DNA of 64,000 bases from Vandiemenella viatica (GCA_031002005.1 JARYHS010008074.1:270135930-270199929), one strand, 5' to 3'; shown: positions 41,100 to 51,877, counted from the stretch's first letter. Translations and numbers: made by a program. The notes: generated by a model not told the origin, from the sequence alone.

Positions 41100-42270
41100 T
41101 ATAACCAAAGTCTTTTTTTATAAATGACCGTGGTTCCATCCACGAGTTGAATTCTTGCTGTGAAAAGAGATAAAAAGTTCTTTGATTTGATACAGGCCAA
41201 GCCATCTTGTAGTGAATTTTTTCAACTCATGTTTCCTGAAGAATGGTTTACTTAGCATGATGTAATCTCCTATGTTAATATTTTCTAGTTTTGCAGTCTT
41301 GTATTGTTTGGCTTGTAACCTTAAAGTTCAACATACCTCAGCCCATTTTTTTTTTTTTTTTTTAAAGCTTAAAAGCATGACAACGTGTGTTCAGATTATC
41401 AGTATTTCTGGAAACTTGGAACATTGGGAAAGGTGAACTCATCTCCCTGCCGTATATCACTTCAGAAGGCATTTTTCAAGTGCAGGTGGAGATTTTGGAG
41501 TTGTAACGTGAGATTAGATAAAGTAAGATTGACTGCCAATTATTGTACAATTTGTTAACATAGTATCTAAGCATTTTACAAGTAGTTGTATATATTATTT
41601 CAAATCATCATTCATTTGTGTGTGATAACTACAGGATCTCAATTTTTCAATGCCTAAGACATAAAAAACGATCCCTGGTCTCACATTATTGCTTCTGGAA
41701 TTCCAAAAAGTAAAATGTAATTTACAACAAAAGCTTTCACCACTGATTCAGCTATTTGATCAGGTAAGGGCACCATTGTTAAATATCTGGAAAAAAAACA
41801 CCGGAAATTGTTAGTATGTAACTATTGCCTTCTCGACTGCTTCACAAAGAACCCATAATATCAAGAACAATTCTTTGGAAAAGTTCTGTTGTTTCAAGGA
41901 TTCTCTGGTTTTTCCAGAACCAAATCTTTCATTATGTTTGTGATAACTTCTCACATATTTACAAACGTACTCTCTCCTGTGCGGCCACTAGTATTCAGTA
42001 GCTATTCAGTTGTTATTTGCTTTGAAACTACAATGATCTGATAAGATCGAGTCATCAGAAAATTTCATAATAGGTTCTCTCAGTGATTTTGGCACCACAT
42101 TTATAACATGATACAAAATATTATCACAAAACACAAACCATTTTTGCTTTCTCCATTTGATGCATTCTTCGTCTTTTGTCTGTTTGATGTGTACCTCTAT
42201 TAGTGAGGGTGGTTCCTGGCTATTAATTATTCTTATTTTTCTACTTAAGCCATTGGCATTTTTGAGCAAA
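41100..42270 (-). pseudogene. Gypsy integrase
   Basis: Integrase joins the element DNA to the host chromosome. The piece 42,269-42,006 begins NANGLSRKIRI, the usual RNase H-to-integrase boundary (NxADALSR). The core reads CFFSRYLTMVPLPDQIAESV and VKAFVVNYILLFGIPEAIM, then DQGSFF (about 41,790-41,670), matching the DxFSKY...PxQxAE...FGxPxxIxSDQGxxF catalytic block with the second Asp kept. The C-terminal part reads LENINIGDYIMLSKPFFRKH and KFTTRWLGLYQI (about 41,300-41,205), a GPY-like module. The HHCC finger is poorly kept. Several stops. Confidence 0.7.
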
Positions 42271-42279
42271 ATTCCATGT

Positions 42280-43511
42280 TTGTGGACTATGTCATATTCA
42301 TACTCTGACTGCTGTAATGTCTATTTAACCTACTTCATGGATCTTTGAGAGCATCAATTTTAAGGTTATGTGATCAATCACAATTGTAAATTTTCGCATT
42401 TATAGATAATAGTGGAACTGTTTGCTTCTCCAGATCACAGATAATAATTCCTTCTGTGTAGTATTATAGTTAGTTTCTGGTTCAGTCAATTACTGAGATT
42501 GAAATACAATTGGTTTTTCTTTGCCATCTATTATCTGTGATAAAACTGAACCTAGAGCAACATTTGAGGCATTCACCACGAGCACAAAAGTTTTTGTGGA
42601 GTCAGTAAATACTAATACTGGATAACTGGTAAGAGCTTTATCCAAATATTCATGGCTTCCTCACACTCATCCGTCCATTAAAAATTGGCTCTTTTGTTCA
42701 ATAATTTAGTCAATGGTTTGGCCTTACTGGCAGTCTTAGATAAATTTTCTGTATTAATTGGCAATCTCTTTAGAAATACTGCAATTATTTGACACAGGTG
42801 AGTGTTAGAAGTCTTTAATTCCTTCTATCAGTCTTGGTCATGTGATAACCTAAATATTCTAATTTTAAAGCTTCAAAATTGCACTTTTCAATATAAAATT
42901 AAATTATCTTTTTTCAAGTGTTCAAATACAAATCTTAACCTTTGGATATGCTCTATCGTGTTGTTTGATAGTGCAATGACATCTTCAGTATAAAAAAGTA
43001 CTGAAAATGTTTTTAACCCTCTCAGAACTAGATCTAGAAGTTTTTGAAGACTCACAGGACCGATTTTTAAGCCAAAAGGATTCTCAAAAACTCAAAACAG
43101 CTATTGGGAACATTAATGGCTGTTTTTAATGACATCTTCATGAACTTTGAGTTGGTGAAAGCCATTATGTGAATCTAAGCTTGAAAAATATTTGCAATTG
43201 CATAAATATTCACGGTTTCTGCAATTGAAGCTAAAGTTATTCACATCACTGACCATGATTAAATTTAAGGCTCTATAATCAAAAGAAAACCTGACTTGGT
43301 TTTGGGACAATAACAATTGTCTCTGCCCAAGGGCTTGTACTTGGCCTAATAATTCCATCTTTTGGTCAATGAAAGGATCAATGAGTTGTCTCTGATGAAA
43401 GGGAATCCTATAGGCATTCTTATAAATGGGGGCGGCTTCCCCTGTAAAGATTCTATGATTCACTAAGTCTGTTGCAGGCGATTTACTGTTTTGTGTTTTC
43501 AACTGATACAT
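42280..43511 (-). pseudogene. Gypsy reverse transcriptase and RNase H
   Basis: The open part (43,511-43,113) has PIYKNAYRIPFHQRQLIDPF, where gypsy RTs have PxxxxxYRxPxxxxxxI, then FSFDYRALNLI and YFSSLDSHNGFHQLKVHED (motif A region, LDLxxGFHQ with the catalytic Asp kept). Downstream the catalytic block reads FFYTEDVIALSNNTIEHIQR (about 42,995-42,935), so YxDD is mutated to YTED. KAKPLTKLLNKRANF with TDECEEAMNI (about 42,710-42,650) marks the connection, and RNase H follows in pieces. Not functional. Confidence 0.75.
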
Positions 43512-43865
43512 GTATATATTTTATCCCATTAATTACTCGCACTCTACAAATGCTTCTATCCACATAACAGTAATTAGAATCTAACCAACTGGATTCTTCT
43601 CAAAGATCTACTAAAACTGCTGAATTTTTATCATACTCTGTCATCTTTAAGGAATATATTCATAAGTTTTCCTGAAGCATTTGGGATGGTTTTCGCATTA
43701 CTCATACTGACGACAGATTTATAGGTTCATGTAGCAGCTGAATGGAGGTTCATGATGCCTACATTCAAACAAGTACTCATATTTTTTTTTAAATATCTGG
43801 AGACCCGGAAGGTGGGCTTGCGTTTCCTTAAATCAGTTGTATGATTCATCATGTCAAATATTGCA

Positions 43866-44099
43866 TTATATCTGTTTTAAAAAATTCATCCCTAAAATTT
43901 GATGATACTTAGGAATTAGTTTAGAAATCACATAAACAGTTGCATTATATACACAATCATGTATAGTTATATTTTCATCTTTCATACCTAAAGTATCAGA
44001 AATTGTATTTCTATCTAATCCTGTAACTTTGCAATCAGACTGTCTTAAACCATTGATACCACAAATATCTTTCGACAATAATCTAATTTCAGATTCCAT
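43866..44099 (-). pseudogene. Gypsy protease region
   Basis: A 77-codon frame: LGMKDENITIHDCVYNATVY and PKYHQILGMNFLKQI. The ending matches the ILGxDFL block (Ile-Leu-Gly-x-Asp) that closes retropepsin-like proteases of Ty3/gypsy elements. The catalytic DTGA should lie upstream near 44,100-44,180 but is not readable. Confidence 0.55.
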
Positions 44100-44689
44100 T
44101 ACAATAAGTAGCTTTCATTGTTTCCCCTCAACATCTATGGTTACAGTGAAATCTGCCACTTTGGGGTTACTCTGACAAATAGTTACAAGTACCATTTTTG
44201 TTGGGGATGTGGCCTTGGAAACCCTTTATTCATTTCACTTATTCTCTGAATTATTGCTTCCATGTTGCCCCATATTTAATCTGTCGTAACCTCTGAAAAT
44301 TTTTCATCATACTATCTATCATTATTATTTACTTGAAAACTTTTGTTATTTCCCCTAAATGTTTTATCATTCTTATTTTTATAATTATTTTTATTATTAT
44401 TATTATCTTTATTGTTATCTGCAGATAATCTTTGTACTATTTCTCCTAAATTCCCTTGTAGTAAGCTTCCTCATAATTTCCATGAAATCTTCTATCATCA
44501 CTTCTTTGAATCTTTAATTATTACTGCTTTGAAATCTATCATGATTGTCAGAATTCAACCTTGCACTATTTCCTCCATAAAATGTACTATTAGTACCATG
44601 AAAATCATTTTCTTGATGGCATGTGATGTCGCCATTAGAATTAGATCATGCATTGTTAGTGCTATGTCTACAGCATGCATTATTACTCA

Positions 44690-44752
44690 ATTTCCACCAA
44701 CAGTTTTGAGATGTGTGTCCTTTTTTTTTTTTTACACACTACACATTCCCCC
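44690..44752 (-). pseudogene. Gypsy Gag zinc knuckle disrupted by an A-run
   Basis: The minus strand reads ECVVC, a run of 13 A, then GHTSQNC. With nine A instead of 13 this would be a standard C-x2-C-x4-H-x4-C nucleocapsid knuckle. The run has grown and shifted the frame. The neighbouring 44,460-44,290 is Asn/Lys-rich in translation because of ATTATT repeats. Confidence 0.6.
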
Positions 44753-44802
44753 ACCCCCTGCATGAAAAAGCTCATTTTTCAAACCTCTTTCATTGGTCAT
44801 TT

Positions 44803-47049
44803 CATCTACATCTACATATATACTCTGCAAATCACAAAACTGTGGGTGGCTGAGGGTGCTCAGCACCAAACCTAATCTCTTTGTTGTGCATTCCAATCCC
44901 TAAAGGTATGAGGAAAAAAGCAATTCATACAAGAATCAGTGCGGCACCTTATTTCTCTGATTTTATCTTTCCTGTCATGCCGACCCAAATAGGTTGGTGG
45001 ACGAAGTATTTCACTACACTCGTAAGTGAAAGTGGGAGTACGCATGTTTACCAATAAGTTTATACGAAACGTGCGTCGTCTATCTACCAGAGACTCCCAG
45101 CCTAGTTTACTAATCAGTTCTGTAACGCTTTCATAAGGACTGTAGCAAGCGGTCACGAATCGAGCGGCTCTTCTCTGTACTCTCAATCAGCCCCTTACGA
45201 AACGGATCCCAAATGGCACAGCAACAGTCCAAATGTGGACGCACAAGAGATTTGTACGCTATCTCCTTTGTTTGTTCATTACAATTTTTCAAAATTCGAC
45301 CTAGTAACCGCAGCCTAGAATTAGCTCTACCTACCAACGTATTAATATGTAAGTCCCATTTCATGTTCCTTTGTACTGTTACTCCCAAATATTTCATAGA
45401 ATTTACCATATCAATAACTGAACTGTTTACCTCGTATTTCTGAACAATTGGATTCTTTTTGTTAGTTATGCTCATTGTCTTACACTTTTTACAATTTAGT
45501 GTGAGTTGCCACTCAGCGCACCATGCCAAAATAACATCCAGATCACGCTGAATTGGTAAACAATCAGCCAAATTCCTTACTTCCCTGTAAGTAACCGCAT
45601 CATCAGCAAACAATCTAAAAAGGCTTTTCACTTTGTCTCCAATATCGTTTATAAAAATTAAGAAAAGAAGTGGTCCTATTACACTTCCTTGAGGTACACC
45701 CGATGTGACATCTAGATTAGAAGAACTTTCTCCTTCAACAACGACATACTGTGATCGACCAGTTAGAAAATCCTTTAGCCATTCGCAAAGCTGATCCGAT
45801 ATACCGTACGCTCGTAGTTTCGCTAAAAGGCGGTTGTGTGGCACAGAGTCAAAGGCTTTCTGAAAATCTAAAAAAAATTGCATCTACTTGTGAACCTGCA
45901 ACAATAACTTTCATTATGTTGTGTGTAAATAGGGCCAGCTGTGTTTCACATGATCTTTTCTTCCGAAATCCATGTTGATTTGTTGTAAGCAAATTATTTT
46001 CATCTAGGAAATTCATAATGTTCGAGCATATAATATGCTCCATAACTCTACTACAAACAGATGTTATAGATATGGGACGATAGTTTCCAGGATCGCTTCG
46101 ATCACCTTTCTTGAAAATCGGAGTTACTTGCGCTATTTTCCAGTCTGAAGGTACTTTTCGCTCTTCTAGGGATTTACTGAATATATCAGACAGAAATGGC
46201 CCAATTTCCGCCGCATACTCTGAAAATAATCTTACTGCAATACCATCCGGGCCAGGTGCTTTTCCCCACTTTAGGAACTCTAATTGCTTTATGGTACCTG
46301 CAGTATCTATTCATAATGATTCCATCTCCAACTCGACACGACGTAAGAAAACGGGAATGCTATCCTTATTTTCGTCAGTAAATGAATTTTTGAATACAGT
46401 ATTTAGTACATTAGCTTTATCGCGGCTTTCAATAACCTCGGACCCTTCGTGAACTAGTGCTGGAATATTGTTGTTGGTACAACTGACTTTTCGAACATAC
46501 GACCAAAATTTTTTTGGGTTTTCTGCGGGACTCTTAGAGAGAGTGTTTGAATGAAAATCGTTGAAGGCCTCACGCATTACATTCTTCACACTTCCTCTTA
46601 ACTCAGCCAAGGTTTCTAAATTGCTGCGAGAACTCTTCCTTCTGTAGCGTGCGTGTATCCTTCTTTGTTTTTTGAGTAATCTTTTGACTTCGCATGTGTA
46701 TCATGGTGGATCATTCTCCCCATTTATTTTCCGCTTCGGTATATATACTTCCATACCTTCCCTGACTATATGTATAAATCGATGCCACATCTCTTCAACG
46801 GTGTCCTTTGTTAACTTGAAGTTATGGTAATAATTCCTCAGGTAGGTTCTAAAACACTCCTTTGAGGCCTTACTGAATCTGTATACAATCCGTCCATTTC
46901 CCCTTTTTCGCTTGGTCATTAATTTGATAGTCGCAATTACCGCTTTGTGATCGCTTATTGCAGTGGTCGTTGAAATGTCGGTGAATAATTCTGGCCTGTT
47001 AGTAACTAGCAAATCTATAATGTTTTCGCTACAGTTATGACACCGCGTA
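44803..47049 (-). mobile_element. LINE-A copy 3, 5'-truncated, inserted in the gypsy gag
   Basis: On the minus strand: endonuclease C-terminus (about 47,012-46,701, TAISDHKAVIATIKLM with catalytic SDH), linker, RT (46,450-45,131) and 3' UTR. The motif A block is FFLDFQKAFDSVPHNRLLAK, the B block SGVPQGSVIGPLLFLIFIND, and the catalytic block LFRLFADDAVTY. The 3' end is GCAGAGTATATATGTAGATG with a second GTAGATG. It is much better kept than copies 1 and 2 (the RT core at 45,883-45,131 is one 250-codon frame), so it is the youngest LINE-A here. Gypsy gag coding stops and resumes on either side of it. Confidence 0.9.
45131..45883 (-). CDS. LINE-A3 reverse transcriptase core (250 codons open)
   Basis: Covers motif A (first codons, FFLDFQKAFDSVPH), SGRSQY-like template grip (LTGRSQYVVVEGESSS), motif B (SGVPQGSVIGPLLF), catalytic LFADD (about residues 92-96) and the thumb (LTLNCKKCKTMSITNKKNP, YLGVTVQRNMKWDLHINTLV). 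It ends with AYKSLVRPHLDCCCAIWDPF and a frameshift near 45,160 into the C-terminal frame (RRAARFVTACYSPYES). N-terminal fingers lie in the frames 46,043-45,849 and 46,450-46,050. One or two base changes separate these pieces. Jockey/CR1-type by motif spacing. Confidence 0.85.
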   Translation of the reverse strand: MQFFLDFQKAFDSVPHNRLLAKLRAYGISDQLCEWLKDFLTGRSQYVVVEGESSSNLDVTSGVPQGSVIGPLLFLIFINDIGDKVKSLFRLFADDAVTYREVRNLADCLPIQRDLDVILAWCAEWQLTLNCKKCKTMSITNKKNPIVQKYEVNSSVIDMVNSMKYLGVTVQRNMKWDLHINTLVGRANSRLRLLGRILKNCNEQTKEIAYKSLVRPHLDCCCAIWDPFRKGLIESTEKSRSIRDRLLQSL

Positions 47050-47054
47050 AAAGC

Positions 47055-47212
47055 ATATTTCTAAGCATATTCATCACTAGTTCAAAAGTTTGGGCATGCT
47101 GCAGTGCTCTGGCAAATGTTTTTGATTTCTGTAGACTCACGTTATTTGCAATATCACCATTTAATCCCCCCATAAATGAGTTCAGCACACGATGGTCTGC
47201 CTTGTAATATTA
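47055..47212 (-). pseudogene. Gypsy Gag capsid fragment
   Basis: Minus strand: RVLNSFMGGLNGDIANNVSL, then TFARALQHAQTFELVMNML, the FxxGLxxxIAxxV...TxxxAxxxAxxxE block at the end of Ty3/gypsy capsids. It stops at the LINE-A3 insertion at about 47,050 and at another unknown break near 47,212. Confidence 0.65.
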
Positions 47213-47215
47213 ACT

Positions 47216-49880
47216 ATATTTTCTTCTTTCTTGTCCCCTAGTCCCCTGGTCTTCTTCTAAAGCAAGTACGGGAAGTGGTGGATGAAATTTTGGTAAGGAT
47301 GACATGCATTTCAGGAAAGAAACATAGAAAGTCATAATGAAGGATCTGATTAATGTATTCAAGGTCAGGAGAGCACTGGATGATGAATATTAATCTGCAG
47401 TATGCTTTAGCAGCTAGATTTACTTTTGGATGAGATCAAGAAACGTTTGGTGTAGAAGGAATGGTGACTGTCAAAGTGTAGGTACTGTTATAAATTTATT
47501 GGCTTTATATGCACAGAAGGGCACTTGTAGTAAGCCAATGTTCATATGCAGGAAGGTGATACAATGTGGAAGTATGACTAAGTAAAATTGATGGACTGTT
47601 GCTGAAGGAATTAAGATAATCCAGGAGGTGGTCTTCTCCATGGGTCTAGATCATAAATATTTCATCTATGTGTCACACAAGATGGCTGAGTAGGTGTTCT
47701 TCAGTGATGGTAAGGCAGCACAGATGCAAAGAAGACACAACCATCGAACAGTAATGAAATTTATTACTTTAAACCCTTTGTAATTATTTGGATATGAGAT
47801 TATGTGTTAGAAAACAATTGACATCTTGTAGTTTAAAAACATTGATTGAATTAATTGTTGGGGGAACTGAAATTCAGTATAACAATGAGAGAGCAAAGGA
47901 GAAAAGGTGAAGGGTTATATTTGAAAGAATGTATCATAGATTTCTTCACAGGTATGCAGCCAAATTTTGGTTTATAAACATAACCATTTGCTTCCTCTGA
48001 CATTGTTAGTTGCTTCTGAATGTCAGCCAAATGACAGTTATTGTGGCATCTCCTGTACAGTGTGAGGAACAAAGTTCTACCTTGGGGATTAGGGAAATAC
48101 CTAGTCTCACTATAACCGTGCGTAGCCTAGGATGTTGCAGTCCTGACTTAAATATGATGACCTGGTTGCCATATAGCTTATTTAAACCAAAAGCTACAGA
48201 AAGGTGTAAGTTCAGATGATGTTCACTAGTCCATTATTATTTGATAACTATATTCTCAAAATTTTACAAAGTCAGAAAACTGCACAGGCGATCAGACAAG
48301 AAGAACACCCTGCAGATCCGACCAACCATTCGAGCTAGACCAACCCACGCCCCCACAGCTACTTAGCTACATGAGTTATTTAAAGTTACTTTCACCCATG
48401 ATTTCACAAGTTAACCATTTCCGCGCAAATTTGTACTCTGCCGTGCCACGAGCCCAAACTAGCTACCGCTCTACATAGCTGGTACTGCACGACTAGACTG
48501 CTGCTTCAAGAGTGGGGAGAGGCTAGGTTCTGGAGGGAGTATTTATGGAATCGAGTGTGGGAAGAACCTTTTCCGGCATTTCACATGGATCGCATCAGAA
48601 ACTGATAAGTTTCTGATGATATTTCGCCATACAACAATAATAACATTATCTCTCTGAAATTTTGGGTGTTGCAAGATATTATATCGTACGTCAAATTAAG
48701 TTATTATAAAAAAATTTATAACTTTAGTAATGTTGCCAGAAAAGTCATTTAGATGTGATTGCCATAACTTTCGAAATATTACTCCTATCATGATGAAACA
48801 AATTTCATTCTATTCTCCTATTGCTCTTTTATCATCTGATATCAAATAAAGTGTTTTACCTAATTTTGAAAGTTGGATAAAGTTCGAAAAGAAAATTTGA
48901 CTTCTTAAATTATTCAGAGTATAGACATGAAAATAGCTTCAAACAAATTTCCTTATTGAAAAACGGTTGCTGTAAAAATTTGGAAAATCTAAGTATATTC
49001 CCTGATTTATTACCAATTTTCAAAATATTATTCCTCCCGAATGCGGTCCGATTTCGAGCTACACTGTCCAAGCATTTCTGGCACCAAAACCTATTTCACT
49101 TTATTGCAATAAAATGCTTTATTATTTTGAAATAAAACTTGCTGAAAACTCTTTATATTTAAATAAACTTTACTCTGAACATAATTTATTTTCATGAATT
49201 CCCGAATAAGACTGAAATATCTAACTTTTTCATGAAGCACATGTCTTGCTTTACTAAATTATATTTTAATAAAAACGATCTTTAAAACCCATGACTCTTT
49301 CCAAAATTTTAATATGTTGTTCCAACCAAAATTACGCTACTTTCTATCTATCAATTGACTTCATAACTATTTTCTAACGACTGAATACTTTGATTTTAGA
49401 GTGGAAAATTACGTGACAAAATTCGGCAAATCACTTTTAAATATATTTAAACTCTAAGTAAGATTTTCTAACAATAAGCTTTCTCAACTTCTGGCTATTT
49501 ATTTACCTAAACATCTCTTGAACTAAAGAAATATACTGATTTAGCGAAGTTATATAAAGTCAAATGTTACCTATTCAAATCTGAGGTTAAGTTTCTCAAA
49601 CACTGTTTAAATTAATTTAACTCTTGAATTTACTGTTGATACTTGAATTAATGCTTATATTAGGTATTTTACTTGGAATTATTACCAAAATTAACTGTAA
49701 AAATGGCTCTAAAATGATGGTACCATATACTTTAATTGAACTCGCTATCTTGGAAACTAATTTCGTTATGCGAAATTCTAAGATGTGTTACAACATCACT
49801 ACATATAAAAAGCACAGCCTCTTCCATAACTAGCCCAATTAGTATTACCTGAGCTCCCTATCATATTCACTGTTGAGGTC
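47216..49880. other. Intronic sequence, no gene seen; possible LTR-like GC-rich patch
   Basis: 48,250-48,650 is GC-richer, with a TATA-like GTATTTATGG near 48,538 and an 11-bp perfect hairpin at 48,593-48,618. It could be part of an LTR or promoter of a decayed element but no partner was found. The rest is AT-rich and featureless. Confidence 0.35.
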
Positions 49881-50140
49881 AACTGAGATAAGTTGTTTTT
49901 TCATTCCTTCTGCAATGTGACAAGGAAGGGTTTCCAGGCATCATTCAGGGTTACCTTACTGTTGCTGCAATTCAAAGCTGGCTTGAATTGCAGCCTTCTT
50001 GATGATAGATTCCCAAAAAGTGAAGACATTTGCCAATATCTTAATTTTGCTGAAACCAACATTGTTAACCGCAGTGTTCAACATATGTCTGGCAGGATGT
50101 TCAGCAGCGTTAATATCTTGAGGTAGCATACGCTTTAAAA
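49880..50140 (-). pseudogene. Possible hAT transposase fragment
   Basis: Minus strand: INAAEHPARHMLNTAVNNVG then IKILANVFTFWES. The CxAHxLxxAxxx...IxxLxxxVFxFF pattern of hAT transposases is a plausible match, with C and one H altered. Only about 60 residues, with a stop at QQQ. Weak. Confidence 0.3.
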
Positions 50141-51049
50141 CCTTTAGTATTCAATTATTTTGTAAGAAAAGACCCATTACATTTGATGCAGAAAAAAGGG
50201 GGGGTGGGGCAGAGAAATTACATAAATGAAAAATTTGTCATATAAAGAACTAATAATTTAAATGAAAGTCCTGATACTACTTATCTATAGCAATACAAGT
50301 AAAGATAACTAAATGCACTTAATGGCTTTATACAGTTAACTGCAAGAAGCGTTGGTTTTCATTGTGTGCGAATCATTGCACAATAACTGGGTAGATTTGC
50401 CTAGAGTTTTAGACATTGTGCAGCCCAGGGTCCCAGTAGTAAAATGATGTTTATTCACTGGTGGGCATAGTTAATCCAAAGTTAACTTCGATAACCATTT
50501 ATCCACTACTTAAAAAGTTAATTTTGATAATCATTGAAGCCTTAACTGTTCTCTCAATCCTTATTTAAATGCAACATTATTGTATAAATGTGGTCAACGA
50601 TTTTTAATCATCTTGTTGCTATTGCGAGTATTGCTGCTTTCACTAACAGATTTTATTATCTTCATTAATTAATTACTAATTAATTAACAGTTTTCTGCCC
50701 AGCTTTGTGTATATTTTAGCTTTTCTGACTGTGAAATAAGAAAAAATATATCTGTTCAGAACTTGACAAGATATAAAGCCTAAAGAAAAAAATTTGGTAT
50801 ATAGTATTTCCGGTTTAATTAGAGCATAATCCTTTTGGATCAAAAATGGTTTGAATCTTAAAGTACTTGGCAGTAATCATATTGATACAAAAATAACAAT
50901 GAAAATTAATACAATTAATGGCTTCCAGTTAATTATGTTTTATTCTTTTAACTTATCCAGTTATGTTATTATTTCGATTCTATCTACTATCATAAAATTT
51001 GGAATTTGAATAGAGTTGAATTTTTATTTTCTTTCTCTTATCCATATAG
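50141..51049. other. GBF1 intron end, no element recognised
   Basis: AT-rich. Includes a G-rich GGGGGGTGGGGC run at about 50,198 and ends with a strong pyrimidine tract before the acceptor. Confidence 0.5.
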
Positions 51050-51237
51050 CAGAGAAACGTGTGTTAAAAAAAGGCGGCACGGTACAAAAAGAATCAAAAC
51101 TACGCAAGAAAGTATCAAATCGTCGGAGGGAAGAACCTATCAGAGCACACAGTCCCCCACGTTCTACTAATCCATATGACGCAGATGAAAGTGATTCAGA
51201 AGAATTTCCAAGTGGTTATCATCAAGTTTCAATACAG
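51050..51237 (+). CDS. GBF1: GBF1 (Garz) next exon, 188 bp
   Basis: Begins after CTTATCCATATAG in phase 1, completing the codon started by the exon ending at 25,701 (A plus CA gives Thr), and ends before the donor GTAATTGC in phase 0. It encodes about 63 residues: EKRVLKKGGTVQKESKLRKK, a basic stretch, RREEPIRAHSPPRSTNPYDA, then the acidic DESDSEEFPSGYHQVSIQ. This is the hydrophilic linker of GBF1 that precedes the conserved YHxVSLQ start of the next downstream homology region, and it matches the order expected after FVEASLDG. The acceptor is a TAGCAG tandem, so the exon could also start at 51,053, omitting one residue while keeping frame. No later GBF1 exon lies in the window, so the next intron exceeds 12.7 kb. 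Confidence 0.85.
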
Positions 51238-51635
51238 GTAATTGCAATAGTACTGCAGTGTTAGAGATTTATGTTGAGTTACGAAACATTTCTGACTCGA
51301 AAAAAAAGTGATTTATTGGGATTGTTCTAAACATGCTGTGATGGTGCCTGCACAATGAATGTAATTTTCCATGTAGTTTCAGATACTGTTGTTAGTCCTC
51401 TCCCAAAGACATCGGATTCTTGTGGGATGTTACAAATTGTTAGTATTCTATTAGAAATTATATATTTGTAGTTTGTTGCTATGATTTACAATTGATGTGG
51501 AAAAGAACTTCTTCACACATGGTTATGTCAAAACTACCTCACAAAGCTCATTAGGAATAGGAATAAATTCACAGAATAGTTCATACACTAATATAACTTT
51601 ATTACTGGTTTTACACAAGGATGTGTTAATCATAG
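51238..51635. other. GBF1 intron sequence, no element recognised
   Basis: AT-rich; the short open frame starting at 51,497 has no domain. Confidence 0.4.
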
Positions 51636-51800
51636 AATGGTCTGGTAGCTCATTGCATAAGGTGCTCATCTTCAAAATTTAAGATTCCAGATTCAAATTT
51701 TTATGGACTTTGCTTTGTTCTTATGAGCTACACCAGGATAAATTTGTGCTTCGTATTCTGTGTTAAAACCATAAGGCCTGGAGGTAAGGAACTGGACCTT
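51636..51800 (+). mobile_element. tRNA-derived SINE head, degenerate
   Basis: A box-like TGGTAGCTCATTGC (51,643-51,656) and B box-like AGATTCAAATTT (51,689-51,700) are spaced about 46 bp apart as in tRNA genes. The segment between, AAGGTGCTCATCTTCAAAAT, resembles a tRNA anticodon arm region. The downstream body has no known partner here and no clear tail, so the right end is approximate. Several boxes positions are mutated, so it is not a functional tRNA. Confidence 0.5.
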
Positions 51801-51877
51801 GTGCATCTGAGCTGATTGCTTCAAGAGTATCCAAACACAATTTTTGGTTTTGAACTAAGTTAAATAAGTATTAATAT

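Larger units (their letters stand above)
41090..47215 (-). mobile_element. Decayed Ty3/gypsy LTR retrotransposon, split by LINE-A3
   Basis: Minus strand order: capsid-like Gag (47,210-47,055), LINE-A3 insert, zinc knuckle (about 44,745-44,690), Asn-rich stretch, protease region (44,099-43,866), RT (about 43,510-42,700), RNase H (about 42,650-42,300), integrase zinc-binding and core regions (42,270-41,630) and integrase C-terminus (41,330-41,100). This PR-RT-RH-IN order defines Ty3/gypsy. Numerous stops and shifts. LTRs were not recognised and no env-like frame is present. Excluding the LINE about 3.9 kb remains. Confidence 0.75.
25702..51049 (+). other. GBF1: GBF1 intron, 25,348 bp, phase 1
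   Basis: Runs from the donor GTAAGTAAA to the acceptor TCTCTTATCCATATAG. It holds, from left to right, a Tc1/mariner-superfamily pseudotransposase, a LINE 3' end, poly-T and CT/TA microsatellites, an I-type LINE with a hAT insertion, a gypsy element and LINE-A3. TE orientation is mixed. Confidence 0.8.

Noticed and set aside
47243..47293. Candidate 51-bp cassette exon (CCCCTAG acceptor, GTAAGG donor) inside the GBF1 intron
   Set aside because: Read in the required phase 1 it meets a TGA after 14 codons, and the peptide does not resemble GBF1.
40346..48700. LTR pair for the gypsy element
   Set aside because: No direct repeat between 40.3-41.1 kb and 47.2-48.7 kb could be found by eye.
51643..51710. 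Functional tRNA gene
   Set aside because: Stems do not fold and the B box is mutated; better explained as a SINE head.
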